Positions 22,454-34,623 of a DNA stretch of 64,000 nucleotides are shown here, piece by piece (positions within the stretch are counted from its first letter, which is position 1; each line of letters starts with the position of its first letter). Source of the stretch: Mesostigma viride (taxonomy: Eukaryota > Streptophyta > Mesostigmatophyceae > Mesostigmatales > Mesostigmataceae); the NCBI GenBank assembly GCA_009746045.1, contig RPFO01000002.1, positions 1,497,642 through 1,561,641 on the forward strand. Direction: 5' to 3'. The notes beneath the pieces are model-generated. The model ran no database searches, was not told the DNA's origin, and worked only from the letters and a program-made list of their open reading frames with translations. Both the position numbers and the translations under genes were made by a program.

Positions 22454-23047
22454 AAAGTATGCCTTAGCAAGCCACTGCTGCCTTGCTCAGAAGGCTGTTT
22501 ATGTTCTTAGTCCGAGATTATGCTGTCCATACCCGCACATGTAGCCACGTGATGACACCAGCTTCAAGCTGGTACGAGTTTATGTCTAGGTGCACCTAGA
22601 CATAAATTGCTAGTAAACATTCGCACTATGTAATATGAAAGTCTGGGGGGGGGGGGGGGGGGGGCGTGCAATGATCGCCACAAGTAAAACCTATGCATAT
22701 CCACTATCCAGGCCTGCACGTATATTATTACTAGTTTGGGTGTACCTGACTTATTCGCTGGCCTAAGAGTGTGGATGTGACGCATGATCGTGGCCGGACA
22801 CATGTTGAATGCTTGTGCTCAAATCCGTAGTGTTAGAAATATACCCGTGAAGCTGGTTATATAGTAATTCATTATTTATATTCATTAAGAATGATAAATT
22901 ACGGTGGTGAGATTGGCATGCAACATAAGGAAAAACCCGAAAAGAAGGAGAACCCCTGAAGAAATAGTAATCTGACTCGGACATCCAAGGGTCACGCCAG
23001 CTGCACAAGGTACAACTAACTACATCACAAAACTACGACACGCAGCC
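22454..23047. other. 3' flank of the gene: palindromes and poly-G, then LINE-side flank
   Basis: Two adjacent inverted repeats follow the stop: ACCAGCTT-c-AAGCTGGT at 22557-22573 and a perfect 28-bp palindrome at 22579-22606 centred on GGTGCACC. A run of about 20 G lies near 22647-22665. The stretch up to 23047 is AT-rich and is probably the 3' non-coding remainder of the LINE split by the copia-type element. Confidence 0.6.
22579..22606. repeat. Perfect 28-bp palindrome
   Basis: TTTATGTCTAGGTG is followed directly by its exact complement. Lying about 125 bp after the stop codon of the large gene, it could form a hairpin in the 3' UTR, or be a leftover of a small foldback element. Confidence 0.85.
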
Positions 23048-23749
23048 TGTAACGACTAAAAATGTTGTGTTTGCAACAGCCTCAGTATAAGCATTAGCGT
23101 GAAAAGATCTTTATACCTGGGTTAGCGTCTTGACAGATAACTTCACGTCCAGAGAAGCAATGAAGATGAAGCTTCAACAGTTAAGGGATTGAGTCCCCAC
23201 CCTTGTTAGACACAACAGACAAGTTATCTCCAAGTCGACTATCTGTTGAAGTTATAGTTGACTTTTGGCAAGGGTTGTTTGCTTGATGAAACAAGGAAAT
23301 CCTTGAATTACACCATAGGTTTGGTTCCCACGTACGCCTACCTCCACGACCTCCACAAACAGGATAAAGGTCATCGTGCATGCAGAGTCAGCTCAATCCT
23401 AATCCGTAAGGACCAATCAAATGCGAGGAAGCACTCAAGGTAAGATCCTGTCCTCTAAATTCACAAAACAACACAAGGCCAGCACTACAGAATCTCCGTG
23501 ACCGGGAACAAAATCCACCAGGTACAAAAGTCTTAAAGAGAATCTATAACTGGCTGAACTAGGCCATTCAAAGTACCCCACGTGGATCAGGCCACGACCA
23601 ATGAGGGTAGAACAATAATTCGACAAGTCTCAGCAGGCCCAATACTAATCATACTTCGAAGCCTCATAACTTTTCTAAATAATTGTCCCAAAGAACTCAA
23701 AGTAAGATCAACAGTAGGAAAACTTTGGATGTAACATTTGGTTGTTACA
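23048..23749 (-). repeat. LTR (left, 3' LTR of the minus-strand element)
   Basis: This 702-bp repeat with TG...CA ends is almost identical to 29321-30022. The polypurine tract of the element abuts it on the right. Confidence 0.88.
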
Positions 23750-26700
23750 TATCTCCCCCTCAAGACAAGAACTCCCAGTTCCTGAAAGCCAAGGAGAATG
23801 AAACAACACCCGCCACAATAAACAACACAACAAGAAACAGGAAGTCCACCATCTCTTGGGACAAGCAGATGGGTTTTTACATCCCTGAAGCCAGGGCCTC
23901 CTATCTCATAAACATCTAGTCACAGGTGCTTAAAGAAGACAAGTCACATCCTTATCCACTACAAGCCCAGATAATCACAGCAATACGTACTGGAAGTCAT
24001 CCCGTCATCATTGTGGAATTCTGGAACTCTGGACTGGAACATCAGAACTGGAATGGAGCCCCCCCATCATCCATCCTGGAATCCCCCCCCCTCACACCAA
24101 AATCCAAAGCCCCCTTTCCTTCTCAGCCCTGTTCCTCACAGGCTATACCAATCCCCATTCAGGCCATCCTTGCCCTTGGGTCCACACATGGGAAACTGCT
24201 CCACCATGTGGGGACAACTCTGGCCAGTTCCTGCTGACCTGCAGCACCACGCAAGTCTCAGCAGCCCCTGCCACCATCTGGGCAGCATAGCAAAGGCATG
24301 CCCCTGGAGAGGATCACCACAGACTGACTCTCAGGGCCATCACCCAAGTAGAGGACGTCTCGTGCCTGCTCACCCTTGATCTGTACACCCACCAGAATAC
24401 CTCCCACTCAACTCAGATCCCCGTCGGATTCGATGAGTCCACATGAATCCAGGAAGGAGTAAACAGGATCAAGGCACCTAAGCCAAACAAGGTGAGGCCA
24501 CTCCATGTTCTGGGACACCACCCTCCCTCAGCTAGAGTCCGCGGGTGAAAGACAAGCCTGACATTCCCAGGGATAACGGGTCATCCACAGGGATCCATGC
24601 CATGAATACTGACAGCTCTCACTGCTTGATCAGGACAGGAAGCAGAGTGTCATGTAGCAAGGCTAACCCTCATACAGCCAAACCCCCCGATAACTAACTG
24701 GGCTGCCAGGGTCCAAGGCTCATCAAAGCTAGTCAACACAGCACACCCAAAGATCCCAGCCCTTCTCAAGGGAAGAGGTAGTCAGGGACAGATGCTGTAT
24801 CACCACAACAAAGAGTGGCAGGTAACAGAGCCATAATAAATCCCCAATCCATCCCAACTGGGGACCTCCCTCAGATCACCAACAGGTCATAGCAGGCTGG
24901 ATGAATTCCAAGAATGCTCAATCCTAACACAAGGGCTGGCATGAGCTTCTGCTGCAGCAAGTCCAAGGCCTGCTGACCCCCGGCAGTCCACGCAAACTGG
25001 AACGAGGAAACTTCAACAGCGCCCCAGGTGGAAGTGCAGTCACCAAGAGACAGGAGCAATCCAGCAGGAAGACGTCGCCAACAGGGTCGCCTCATGAAGA
25101 GCAAGGTTATCTCAGAAGTACGCCCATGATGAAGAGAGGCCGTGGACAGGGTTGTCACCAGTGGGTACCCGTCAGCAGGTTGGGGAGAGGTAACAAAGCA
25201 CAGCCAAAATAGCCCACCGATGGCCAGCGAAACCAGGATACCACCTAGTCAGGGATCTATGAGGAGACCCAGAAAAGATGAACTGAAATCCCAGGGTGTC
25301 TTCACGCTATGATCCTCATAGATCTCCTCCCCACCAGAACAAAATTTCCCCCCTCCAGTCGCACCAAAGGAGTGAGAGTGAGGTAAAGCTACATCTCCTT
25401 AGTAGCTAGTACACTCAAACCCATAGCCAGTGGCTTTTTATGATCACAAGGCACACTATTTCTCCATAAGATGCCTGGGAAACCATCCACAGCCTTGAGA
25501 GGGATAGCAGAAGATCAGTAATGCCTCACCAGCATTATGAACGGTATGCCCCAACTTGTAAATCGTAGCACACGCTACCTCCATGCAAGGTGTAGATGCA
25601 GCCCGATCCCCTGCACGCCCTGCTCCCCACACAAATCCCCCTCAGCATAACTGGTAAACTGGAGACTACCAGCATGCCTAGTAATTCCACCCTTCTGCTT
25701 AGAATAAGCCGTAATAATCCTGGTATCAGCTTCCCAAGATTGACAGCATAACCTAGCAGGAACAAACGCCATGGGATACGCATAAAGACAGAGGCCCAGC
25801 CAACCAGAGAAGGGTGGGGGAGGCCTGTCTCTCAGCCCACTGACCCACTGGTGGCCTGCAGGGTCTCTCTATAACGGCGTCCTATGCACCTCATGACTAA
25901 AGATGGGATGGGCACTACAGCAAAGTGTCCGAGACGGAGTTGCATACAAGGCAGCTTGAGAGCAGACTGAAAGCAATCACCAATCCACCAGCCAACTGAT
26001 GTGTGATGTGTCAAGCTGGGCAGGGCCCCCAGCAACAACATCACTCCCCGCAACCATCCAGGTGGCACTACCATGCAAGGTAATGTGGGCATTAGGATCG
26101 AAGGAGCCCAAGACAAGGTTGCACAAGTAGGGCAGCATAAGGGTATGCTGGATGAGGCCATCAGTCATCAAACAGATACACCCTCAGCTTGGCAGGGCCC
26201 TAGCAAGTAGACTGAACAATGTCCCCCTAGTCAAAGCATGGAAGGTAGTATCCATGTCCGTGAACCACGTAGACTGCCAAATGGTATTAATGTCAGTGTA
26301 CCACGGATACTGATGCACATGAGGCAGGGTGTAAGGGTGGTAAAGGGCTGAATGGGTCCCTCAACAAACCCACACCTCTAAGCTCATGTGAGCCCCCGCC
26401 CAGCACCCAGTCCAACTCCTCAATTAAGAGTCAACGGAGTGGGCACCATTGTCATCACTGTCATGCCAAAGATTCCAGCCGGCCCCACAGTTGTAGCTCC
26501 GTTGATCCCGCCCATCATCCAACCCACAAGGACATCCTACCCATGCAAACATGATGCCAGACCCCCCGTGCAAGCAGTCCTATTCATACAACCATCATGC
26601 TGTGCAAGCAATCAGATCAAGGGCGGATGGTGTTCTATCAAGACAACAAGCCATCCTGGCACCATGCAAGCAAGGATAAGTCCATAGCAGGGCAAAGCAA

Positions 26701-29320
26701 GGGTAGGAGGTTACTCATCTGCACACGGCTGGCTTGATGTCCACCAGCAGGCAGGACCCAACACAGCGTCAGGAGCAGGCACCAGCATTACAGATACGCG
26801 TCACTTGGGCGTCCCCAAGTCACCAGAGTCCCAGCGGCCACCATGCAGTGCTTGATGAAGTCTCCACCATTGAGTGCTTGCAGTCACCACCAACAGCACT
26901 AGTCCACCACCAGGATACTCTCCAAGGTCGCCTCCATGCACCATGTCCACCATCGACAAGTTACCAATCCCCCACTGGCCTCAAGCCCCCAATAGGCTAC
27001 TGCCACCACGCCCAATCAGCGTTGGACCACCCCCACATGTGGGTATCCAACACAGCTGTTGCCTGAATGGACAACCAAGACTAGCTGCTTGCGCTGGTCC
27101 CGCTATGGGGAAGTGAATAAGCTGCTTTAAGGAGGCCTGGAACGGACACCAATGAGCCTGGCTCCAGAAGCTGCTTGGAAGAATGACCATGCACATGCTG
27201 TCAATCCCGGACTGAACGTCAATCAGCTGCAAGAAGGAGCCAGCAACCTTCACTATGGCACTCAGAAAAACTGCCTAGCTAGTAGGCCAACCTGTCAAGG
27301 CAGCAGACTCTAACATGGCTACTACCAAGTGCCAGGTAGCCCGGAACTCCTAAGCCTAAGGAGTGACAAGGGCCTGAGGTGGTCCAACAGCCAGCACAAC
27401 TGCCCAAAAGTCAAGAGAATGGGCCTAAAAGCGCCTTGACCAGTCTCAAAAATTCTGATCTGAGAACTATATCAGATATATTCACAGATAAGAACTATGA
27501 CAGCAGCCCTGGTGTCCATACTTGCTGTCCTAGTGCACCTCCTAGGCCCAACAGGGGCCATCTGCCAACAAGCAGTGGTAACCATCATGTCCTCGGAGAA
27601 GTAAATGCGTGGTCACAATGGTCTGGCGCAGGTAAGGGCCCCAACCGGCAAGTGACCCACACCCCACTTGTAAAGGGACGTTGTCAAGCAAGTGGTCCAC
27701 CCCCTCTGGGAACATGTGTCAAAGGACACCGTCTGGCAAGTGGGCAACCCATGCAATAGACCCCTGGCAACTCATGGGTGCCCGTGTGATACCCTCCAGG
27801 GGACAACCTACTGCAGGTATCCCGATGTCCCCTGATGTGGTGGCATCTACCATGCCATATGCCTCCATGATAGCATCTGGCAACCCTTTGGCAGACCTGG
27901 GATATCCATTCCCCCGCAGAAATTTTCTCAGGGTAACTAGACACAGCTGTCCAGGTATGATAGTGGAAACCCCGTAAATGCTGTTGTTTTGCCCTGGCAA
28001 TTGTGTGATGCCGTCTGGAAATTACATTGTAGACATCCAGGATGTCCACTCCCCCGCAAAAAATTGCTCAGGGTAACCAGACGTAGCTGCCACCAATCTG
28101 GACAACTCCTAGGGAGCTCGCCCTACCCATAGTACCATGATGATAGTGGGAACAACCCAGATGCCGTTGTTCTCCTCCCCACCAAAACCAAACCACCATG
28201 CACGTGGTAGGAGCCAAAGCTCAACCTAGAACGCCTCCCCTGTCATGTTGCTCAACAAGAAAAGGAAGAGTTTCCCCCACAACTGAAACAAATGTTTGGC
28301 GACGCGTGAATTAAGAACGTGCCACAGTCCTTAATCAGCAAGGGTAGGCTGCCCATGCACGGAAGAAAAGGATCCTGAAAGATTTTCAAGTGAGTGCAAA
28401 AGGAACCTTGCGTAGAAAAAAAAGAAAGGCAGCCATGAATCCCTACTGTCCGCTCATCCGGAGCCATACTCAAAAGACACGAGGTGTAACCTGAGCCACA
28501 CCGTAACAATGTCGTCAAGGAAAAACAGCACCGGGAAAAAAAAACAACCTGAGACGGCGACGTCGTCAGGCGGTCGCGGTGGTGGTCGTGCGTGCAGCCG
28601 CAACCCGGAAGCGGGGTGATAGGTGCCGTCGGCAGCAACAGTGCGTCGGCTCAGCCATAACCCGTAGCGCCATGTCAGCCTGGCCGAAAACAGAGCCTGC
28701 AGGAAAAAAAAACAGCTCCTAGCAGGATTCTGGAGCCGGACCTGCTGAGCTTCTGGACCGACACTCCGCATTGCCCTGCTCGAAACGTAGCAACACTTGC
28801 GTAATGCTAATATATAAAGATGTTTGGAGCTAGGCGGACTGGCGGAGACAACGGCGTCAGCAGCCACGACAGACAGGGCGGTGGTCGGACTTCAGCACGA
28901 TGCGGCCAGCCAGCCGAAAGCCCGTAAGTAAGGAAGCTTGTCTATGAAATATTGCACGAATCCAAATAGTTGACGTCTGGGAGTAGATGAAAAAAACCTT
29001 TCATCACCGGTAGGTCGCTGCGGAGCTGCTAAAGATGTGGTAGCATCTTCAACTCTCTTACTTGATTCCGGTGGTTGTGTCTCCGGGTTACTCTTTCCTC
29101 CATGGGTCGCGCATGCCGTACTGGGGAGACGTTAAAAACTTATGAGCTCAAGGCAGTTCTCAGAGCAAGACTGTCACATAAGGATGAGTCACACTCTAAA
29201 AAAAACTGTCCGAGCGCACAACATTGCGTACCCTCTCTGGGTCGGGCATGAGTTCCATTGTTAACCGTGAACTAATACTATCAAGATCACCAACACCTAG
29301 GTAGAAACCTCCGATACCAA
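23750..29320 (-). other. Interior of the copia-type element: no coding capacity
   Basis: The sequence is AC-rich on the plus strand, with no frame beyond about 137 residues and none resembling Gag, protease, integrase or RT. Short repeated phrases such as GGCAAGTG and CCACCATG-type strings give it low complexity. I see no gene. Confidence 0.75.
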
Positions 29321-30022
29321 TGTAACGACTAAAAATGTTGTGTTTGCAACAGCCTCAGTATAAGCATTAGCGTGAAAAGATCTTTATACCTGGGTTAGCG
29401 TCTTGACAGATAACTTCACGTCCAGAGAAGCAATGAAGATGAAGCTTCAACAGTTAAGGGATTGAGTCCCCACCCTTGTTAGACACAACAGACAAGTTAT
29501 CTCCAAGTCGACTATCTGTTGAAGTTATAGTTGACTTTTGGCAAGGGTTGTTTGCTTGATGAAACAAGGAAATCCTTGAATTACACCATAGGTTTGGTTC
29601 CCACGTACGCCTACCTCCACGACCTCCACAAACAGGATAAAGGTCATCGTGCATGCAGAGTCAGCTCAATCCTAATCCGTAAGGACCAATCAAATGCGAG
29701 GAAGCACTCAAGGTAAGATCCTGTCCTCTAAATTCACAAAACAACACAAGGCCAGCACTACAGAATCTCCGTGACCGGGAACAAAATCCACCAGGTACAA
29801 AAGTCTTAAAGAGAATCTATAATTGGCTGAACTAGGCCATTCAAAGTACCCCACGTGGATCAGGCCACGACCAATGAGGGTAGAACAATAATTCGACAAG
29901 TCTCAGCAGGCCCAATACTAATCATACTTCGAAGCCTCATAACTTTTCTAAATAATTGTCCCAAAGAACTCAAAGTAAGATCAACAGTAGGAAAACTTTG
30001 GATGTAACATTTGGTTGTTACA
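29321..30022 (-). repeat. LTR (right, 5' LTR of the minus-strand element)
   Basis: This is the partner of the left LTR. The initiator-Met-type primer site abuts its left side on the minus strand. Confidence 0.88.
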
Positions 30023-30772
30023 CAGCCACATCGATCGCTGCCGGCCCACCATGCAGGCCTGGGAGGGATCTAGACCGCATGGGTCACGACATTTAGTCGG
30101 CCCGGGTGCGGCGGAATAACACATCAGCCACGGTGCCAGTGAGGGCGAGGGACAGGCGCTGCCGCCAATACGAGGACCACGTGCGGGCCGACCACGGGGC
30201 GGTCTGACCCTCGAGGTCGAGGCGGTCTTCACGGCGCTGGCAGCACTCGTGGAAAAACTCCGCTGTCTTGGGGCCCATGGCCCCGAACTCCTCAAGGACA
30301 AAGTGGATGACCCGGTGGGGCCCACATTGCCGTAGGAGGCAAACTTGCCGCGCTCAGTGACAGCGGCATCAGCGCCGGCATCCACAGCTGCCCGGAGGAT
30401 GTGGCGACCGGAGAGTGGCCGAGCCACGGAGACATCGATGAGCAGGTGGCAACCCTGCCCGTCGTAGTCAACCACGGTAATGTCGGGGCGGTGGTTGGGT
30501 GAGTAGAGGGCGGCCCCATCCGCGTCCTCGCACTTGATGGTGGAGTGGGAAAAGACCGACCGCGAACCATGGCACACACCACCCGGAGGAGAGTGGTATG
30601 GAGATAGAGGAACCAGTTCTGGTTCTGCTGGCCACCCATGCACGCGATGTAGTGCGTCCCAGTAGTATCGAAAGAAAGCCCGCAGCTGCCGCAGGACGCA
30701 CCTGCCGTGATGAGAGGTTGCGGGGCAAACTGTCAGCTGGTGGCGGAGAGCGATGGCGTAAAGGGCCGGCAC
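29981..30772 (-). pseudogene. LINE C-terminal restriction-like endonuclease
   Basis: The frame carries SEDADGAA-like and NHRPDITVVDYDGQG, then LLIDVSVARPLSGRH, the P-D ... D-x-S/V core of the restriction-like nuclease of R2-type LINEs. It aligns residue by residue with the intact frame at 47.6-48.1 kb. The zinc-knuckle cysteines clear in that copy are partly lost here. The true end of the LINE frame is near 30095; the extension beyond it runs into the LTR. Confidence 0.78.
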
Positions 30773-31643
30773 CAGCGTGAACAGAGGCCGCTCATGGGGA
30801 GGGCGCGCAGGAATACGGACCCCACGCTCCCTTCAATCAAGGGAAACGGAGTGAAGCCAAGCCTTCCCCTGATCGTTCAAGCTCGCATGCAGACCCATCC
30901 AGTCGGCACAGTGTAGTAGTATACCCGCGTATAGGTCTTTTGTTGTTTTTCATGAACGCAGGCAGGGAAGACACTAGAACTGACGACAGTGGACACGCCG
31001 GGCGTGCCCCGGGGCAGGCGACGGTGGACGGCCTGGGCGGGGCGGACGAGGTCGCAGGCCTGCTGGATCCCAAGGTATAAGAATCCTGCACAGCCTGCAC
31101 AGAGGGGAAGGGGGATGGGGTGACCAAGTCGGGAATGGCGCTGACGGCGCTGGGGACCAACCGGCAGATCTCCGCCCAGGCCTGAGCAACAGAGCCGAGG
31201 AAGGCGGCGGGGGCGAGTCGGGCGGCGCGGGTGAGCCCACACCCGCCCATGCGGCAGGGGATCGAGGGTGGCCAAGCACATGGAGTGAGCTGGCAGGCTA
31301 GGGCCGGGCAGGAGCACCTGCAAGGCGGCCTGAATGCGCTCGTCGTGGCCTTCCGCGGCAAGCCGCACCAAGTGGGGGGGAGCGCCACGGAGCCAGTGAA
31401 CCACCCGCGGGTGGGCGCAAAACCACAGGAGGAGCCCTTTGGTCTGGGGGTCCTTGAGGCGCGCCCAAGTCTCGAGGACATGGGTGCGCTGTTCCACGGT
31501 GGCCCGGAGCTCCTCTTCGACGTAGTCAGGGTCACCCACAGGGACGCCCAGGCACGAGAAACCACGCGCCCGCGCCAATGCCCCCGGGATAGCCGTGGGG
31601 AAGCCAGAGTGCTCAGTCCCCCTGGGGCGAAAAGACTGCACAC

Positions 31644-32427
31644 TTAATTGGGGAGGGTGAGCCGAAGGTTGATGGCCGCCATGGCCACTTCAAGGGCAGC
31701 CAGGGCGGCAACCACAGCGTCGGCCGGGCCAAGGGCATGGATATCGTCAATATAGGCGAGGAGCACGACATCCGGGTGCGCAGCGTGGACACGTACCCTG
31801 GAGAGCCTTGTGCAGCGGGGCAGACAGGTAAAAGGGGCCGAGGGGGTCACCTTGCTGGGTTCCCGTGCGGGAAGCGACGTTGCATGGCGAACGTCCCATC
31901 CTCCATGCATGAGGAAGGAGAGTTGAGTGGGTTTGCCGTAGCAGGCTGCTGTCCACGCAAGAAGGTCAGGGAACGCCTCGCCGACGGCCTCAAAGATGCT
32001 AGCCTTGGTGACAGCATTGAACGCTGCCATTGTGGCAATCCACCTTCAGCGCCACATGGTGGGTCGGATGCGCCTCTAGGTAGGCCTGAACTGTGTGCAC
32101 GATGATGTCGCTGCCCCCTTTCGTGGCGACGCCAAGCTGGGCCGCGACGGACTCCTCAGTATCACTCCGGTTGGGGCAGAAGTAGGCGCGAAACTCGGGG
32201 GCCTTTTGGCGACAAATGACCTTACTCACCAGCTTGCGTAGGACGTCGCTGCAAGCAATGGGACGAACGCGGCCAGCAGGTGCCGGGGGGACGTCGTCTT
32301 TCAGGATATCCTCGAGGGCAATGAGGCGTGCCCCAGCCAGCCAAGGGCGCGCCGCAGGGGCCAGGGACCCCGCGGCCAAGTCGGCGGCAGCCTCAAAGAG
32401 TGCGGTCGCCCCGCCATGGCCCGCCAT
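31644..32427 (-). pseudogene. LINE reverse transcriptase core
   Basis: Finger motif RPIACSDVLRKLVSK, palm motif A LKVDCHNG, then QQGDPLGP (motif B) and AYIDDIHALG (motif C with the catalytic YxDD) follow in the right order on the minus strand. The catalytic aspartates are all present. Two frames are needed to read through, so the copy is not intact. RT family membership is certain; the LINE clade is inferred from the C-terminal nuclease. Confidence 0.82.
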
Positions 32428-33819
32428 GCATCACGGAGAGGTGCTAGTAGCGCCAGCCCGAGGGGCCGGTGGATGAGGCGTTCGGCAGATCCTTGAGCAC
32501 AGCCGTAAAGATGTCCAGGTTCAGGACAATAGGCGGGGGCGGGGGGGTGGCCGGGGCGGGCACCGCGAAGGCAGGTTCGTCGGGGTGAAGGTCGCGCAAA
32601 GCCTGCAGGGTCGGGGGAGTGGAGGGAGCCAACGCGGTCAGTTCGAGCTTTTGCATGGCCCGACTCAATTCACCGACCTTCACCAACCGCATGACGTTAG
32701 CTTCCATGCACCCGGGCAAAGGAGGCGGCCCCGGCCCAACACCCGGGTGGAGGCCGGTCCGAGGCTGCAGCGCCCACAGCCCTTCCCAATCACCTAGGAG
32801 GAACCGCCGGCAGCGAGCGATGACCGTGCCCTGTACGCCACGCACGCCTCGCTCCAAGTCTCCAACGGCGCTACATTAGAGGAGCCGGGGGGTGACGAGA
32901 AACAGCTCAGTGTGGCCGAGTTCGTCGAGGGGGTGACTGTGCATCCGGGCCAGGGAAAGCAAGGCGCAGCGCGTGAACAAGCTCCGGGCACGGTGAGCCC
33001 GTCCGGGAGCGTCATGCAATTAAGGGTTGCGCGCACAGGCGGCAAAAGGGAGCATGGCCAGGAATGCCCAGCCTGCCGAGAGGTCCCCCGGATTGCTCGT
33101 ACCCTGCGAGGCCGGAGGAGGGGCGGGGGCCGACCGAGAAGCCGCCCCTGACAGGGAGGCCGGTGCGGCCGCCGGGCTGCATGCCGGGCATGCAGGCCGT
33201 TCTGGGGGTTTGGCGGCGGCACTGCCGCTCATGCTGGTACCGCCCGTGGATCGAAAAAATCCGCTGGCAATGGGCTGCCGGGCAGCGGTAGCAGTCGGCA
33301 TGGCGCGCATGGCTGCCTCCGTGATGTGGGGCCGCGGTGGGAAGCCCGAATGTGCACCAGCAACGAATTCCGGTTGGGCAGGCGCGCACCACACGGGTCA
33401 CCAAGGGGACCATCGACTTGGCAATAATGGAAGCCATCTGAGGGGGTGCGCCCACCCGGTCGGGCGGCCCCGGGTCGAGAGGGTGAGCCCTGGGTCGGGA
33501 GCACCCTCAGCCAGAGGAACGACAGCTGCAGGGGCCGCACCCGCCGCTGAACCCAGGGCGGGGCCGGCCGTCGGGCGGTCAGCAGCTAGGGCTCGCGGCA
33601 GCCGAGGACAAGACCGGCCCGGTGCCGGCCCCCATGGCCGGGAGGGGGGCGCTGGAGGAGGCAGCCAAGCCGGCGCACGACCCACGACCACGCACAGGGG
33701 ATCGATATCGAGGCAGCCGTGGCGGGGTAGGCGCGGTGGACTGGCGGCGCACGGACACGGGCGAGGGCCCCATGCAGCGGGAGAACGCCAGGAGGCAAGG
33801 GGGAAAGGATCGACCGCGG

Positions 33820-33955
33820 CCCGGCAAAGGGGGCAGGTGGCGGATGTCGCGTGCAGGCTCGTGGCGATGCAAGCTAATGATGGAAGACGTGGCCGCAAGC
33901 AGGGAGGTGGCAGAGACCGTCACCAGGGCGATGCAGGTCCAAGCAGATGGGGCAG
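33820..33955 (-). pseudogene. RING-H2-like finger within the LINE
   Basis: GPSCPICLDLHR is followed by PACGHVFHH and then, after a one-base frame change, LACIATSLHATSATCPLCR. The order C-x2-C ... C-x-H-x2-H ... C ... C-x2-C is that of a RING-H2 (E3 ligase-type) finger. It lies upstream of the C2H2 fingers and RT of the same LINE, with no sign of an intervening boundary, so it may be part of the element's open frame. It could also be a fused host fragment. Confidence 0.6.
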
Positions 33956-34623
33956 GAGGGGCCGCTTGCTGTGACATCCACCAAGTGGGCTGGCCCGTAG
34001 TGGGCGGGCGCCGCGTCCCACCCCAGCTCCCAGCTCGGCAGTCGGGCGATCTCATAGGCGAAGAGAAGACGGCGGCGCGGACCTGCAGGGCCGGTGCCAG
34101 AGATGGGGGATGCCCGCAAGCTCAATCGAGCACATCGTGCAAGATGGCTGGCACGGCCGCACCCGCGCTCAGCTCAAGAATTAGCATGCCCCCCTCCCGC
34201 TTCGTACAGAACCAGGTCGCCGGCGTGCACGGTGACAGGAGCCCCGAAGTCAACGCGGAGGCGGGCGGCTTGCGCTGGTGTGACCGCCGTAGTCAAGCGC
34301 CCGTGGGCCTGCGCAACAAGGCCGGCCGCGCCAGCTAGGCCCGGCCGATCGAGGCAAGGAACGTGGGCAGCTGAGGGCGATCGAGCAGGGCGTGGTCGGT
34401 GGCCCCCCCAGCGAGATATGTCGCGCGGGCGGCCTGCTGGGCCTGCACGGCATGCAAGCCCTGTAGCAAAGAGCACCACCGCCTGCACCACTTGAGCGTC
34501 CAGATTCAGGAGCCATTCTTGGTGCACCGCGGGCAACCTGTGCCAAGGCAGGCGGCCGCCGGCATTTATATTTTGTGTACAATTTTTATAGATCGGATTT
34601 GCTGCTCCTTGTGCATGTAGCAT

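Larger units (their letters stand above)
23048..30022 (-). mobile_element. Copia-type non-autonomous LTR element (fossil, young)
   Basis: Two 702-bp LTRs (23048-23749 and 29321-30022) start TGTAAC and end GTTACA, and differ at one position that I noticed. They are flanked by a 5-bp target duplication CAGCC (23043-23047 and 30023-30027). Orientation is minus: next to the right LTR the complement reads TTGGTATCGGAGG, close to the copia primer site for initiator-Met tRNA, and next to the left LTR it reads a purine tract TTGAGGGGGAGAT. The 5.57-kb interior has no gag or pol frame, so this is a large non-autonomous derivative. LTR identity and clean target repeats indicate a recent insertion. It sits inside the 3' region of the LINE. 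Confidence 0.85.
30028..34623 (-). mobile_element. RLE-type LINE (degenerate) with zinc-finger, RING-like, RT and endonuclease parts
   Basis: Reading on the minus strand, the parts appear in the order expected of R2/NeSL-like LINEs. An N-terminal region (34620-34130) comes first, then a RING-like segment (about 33955-33820) and C2H2-type fingers (about 33470-33230). RT motifs follow (LKVDCHNG near 32055, QQGDPLGP near 31850, YIDDIHALG near 31750), then a thumb-like segment (MGGCG..TRAARLAPAAFLG), a degraded zinc knuckle, and a PD-(D/E)XK-type nuclease (HRPDI..LLIDVSVARP near 30480-30420). The frame changes at least six to eight times, so it is a dead copy or the sequence carries indel errors. 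Its 3' part is cut by the copia-type element. A related, less damaged 3' copy lies at 46.9-48.2 kb. Confidence 0.8.

Noticed and set aside
28454-28867. 137-residue minus frame in the empty copia-type interior as a gag
   Set aside because: No Gag pattern or zinc knuckle, low complexity, and isolated.
33012-34338. Long plus-strand frames opposite the LINE (up to 315 residues)
   Set aside because: GC-rich antisense shadows of the LINE; no motifs, while the minus strand shows zinc-finger, RING and RT motifs.
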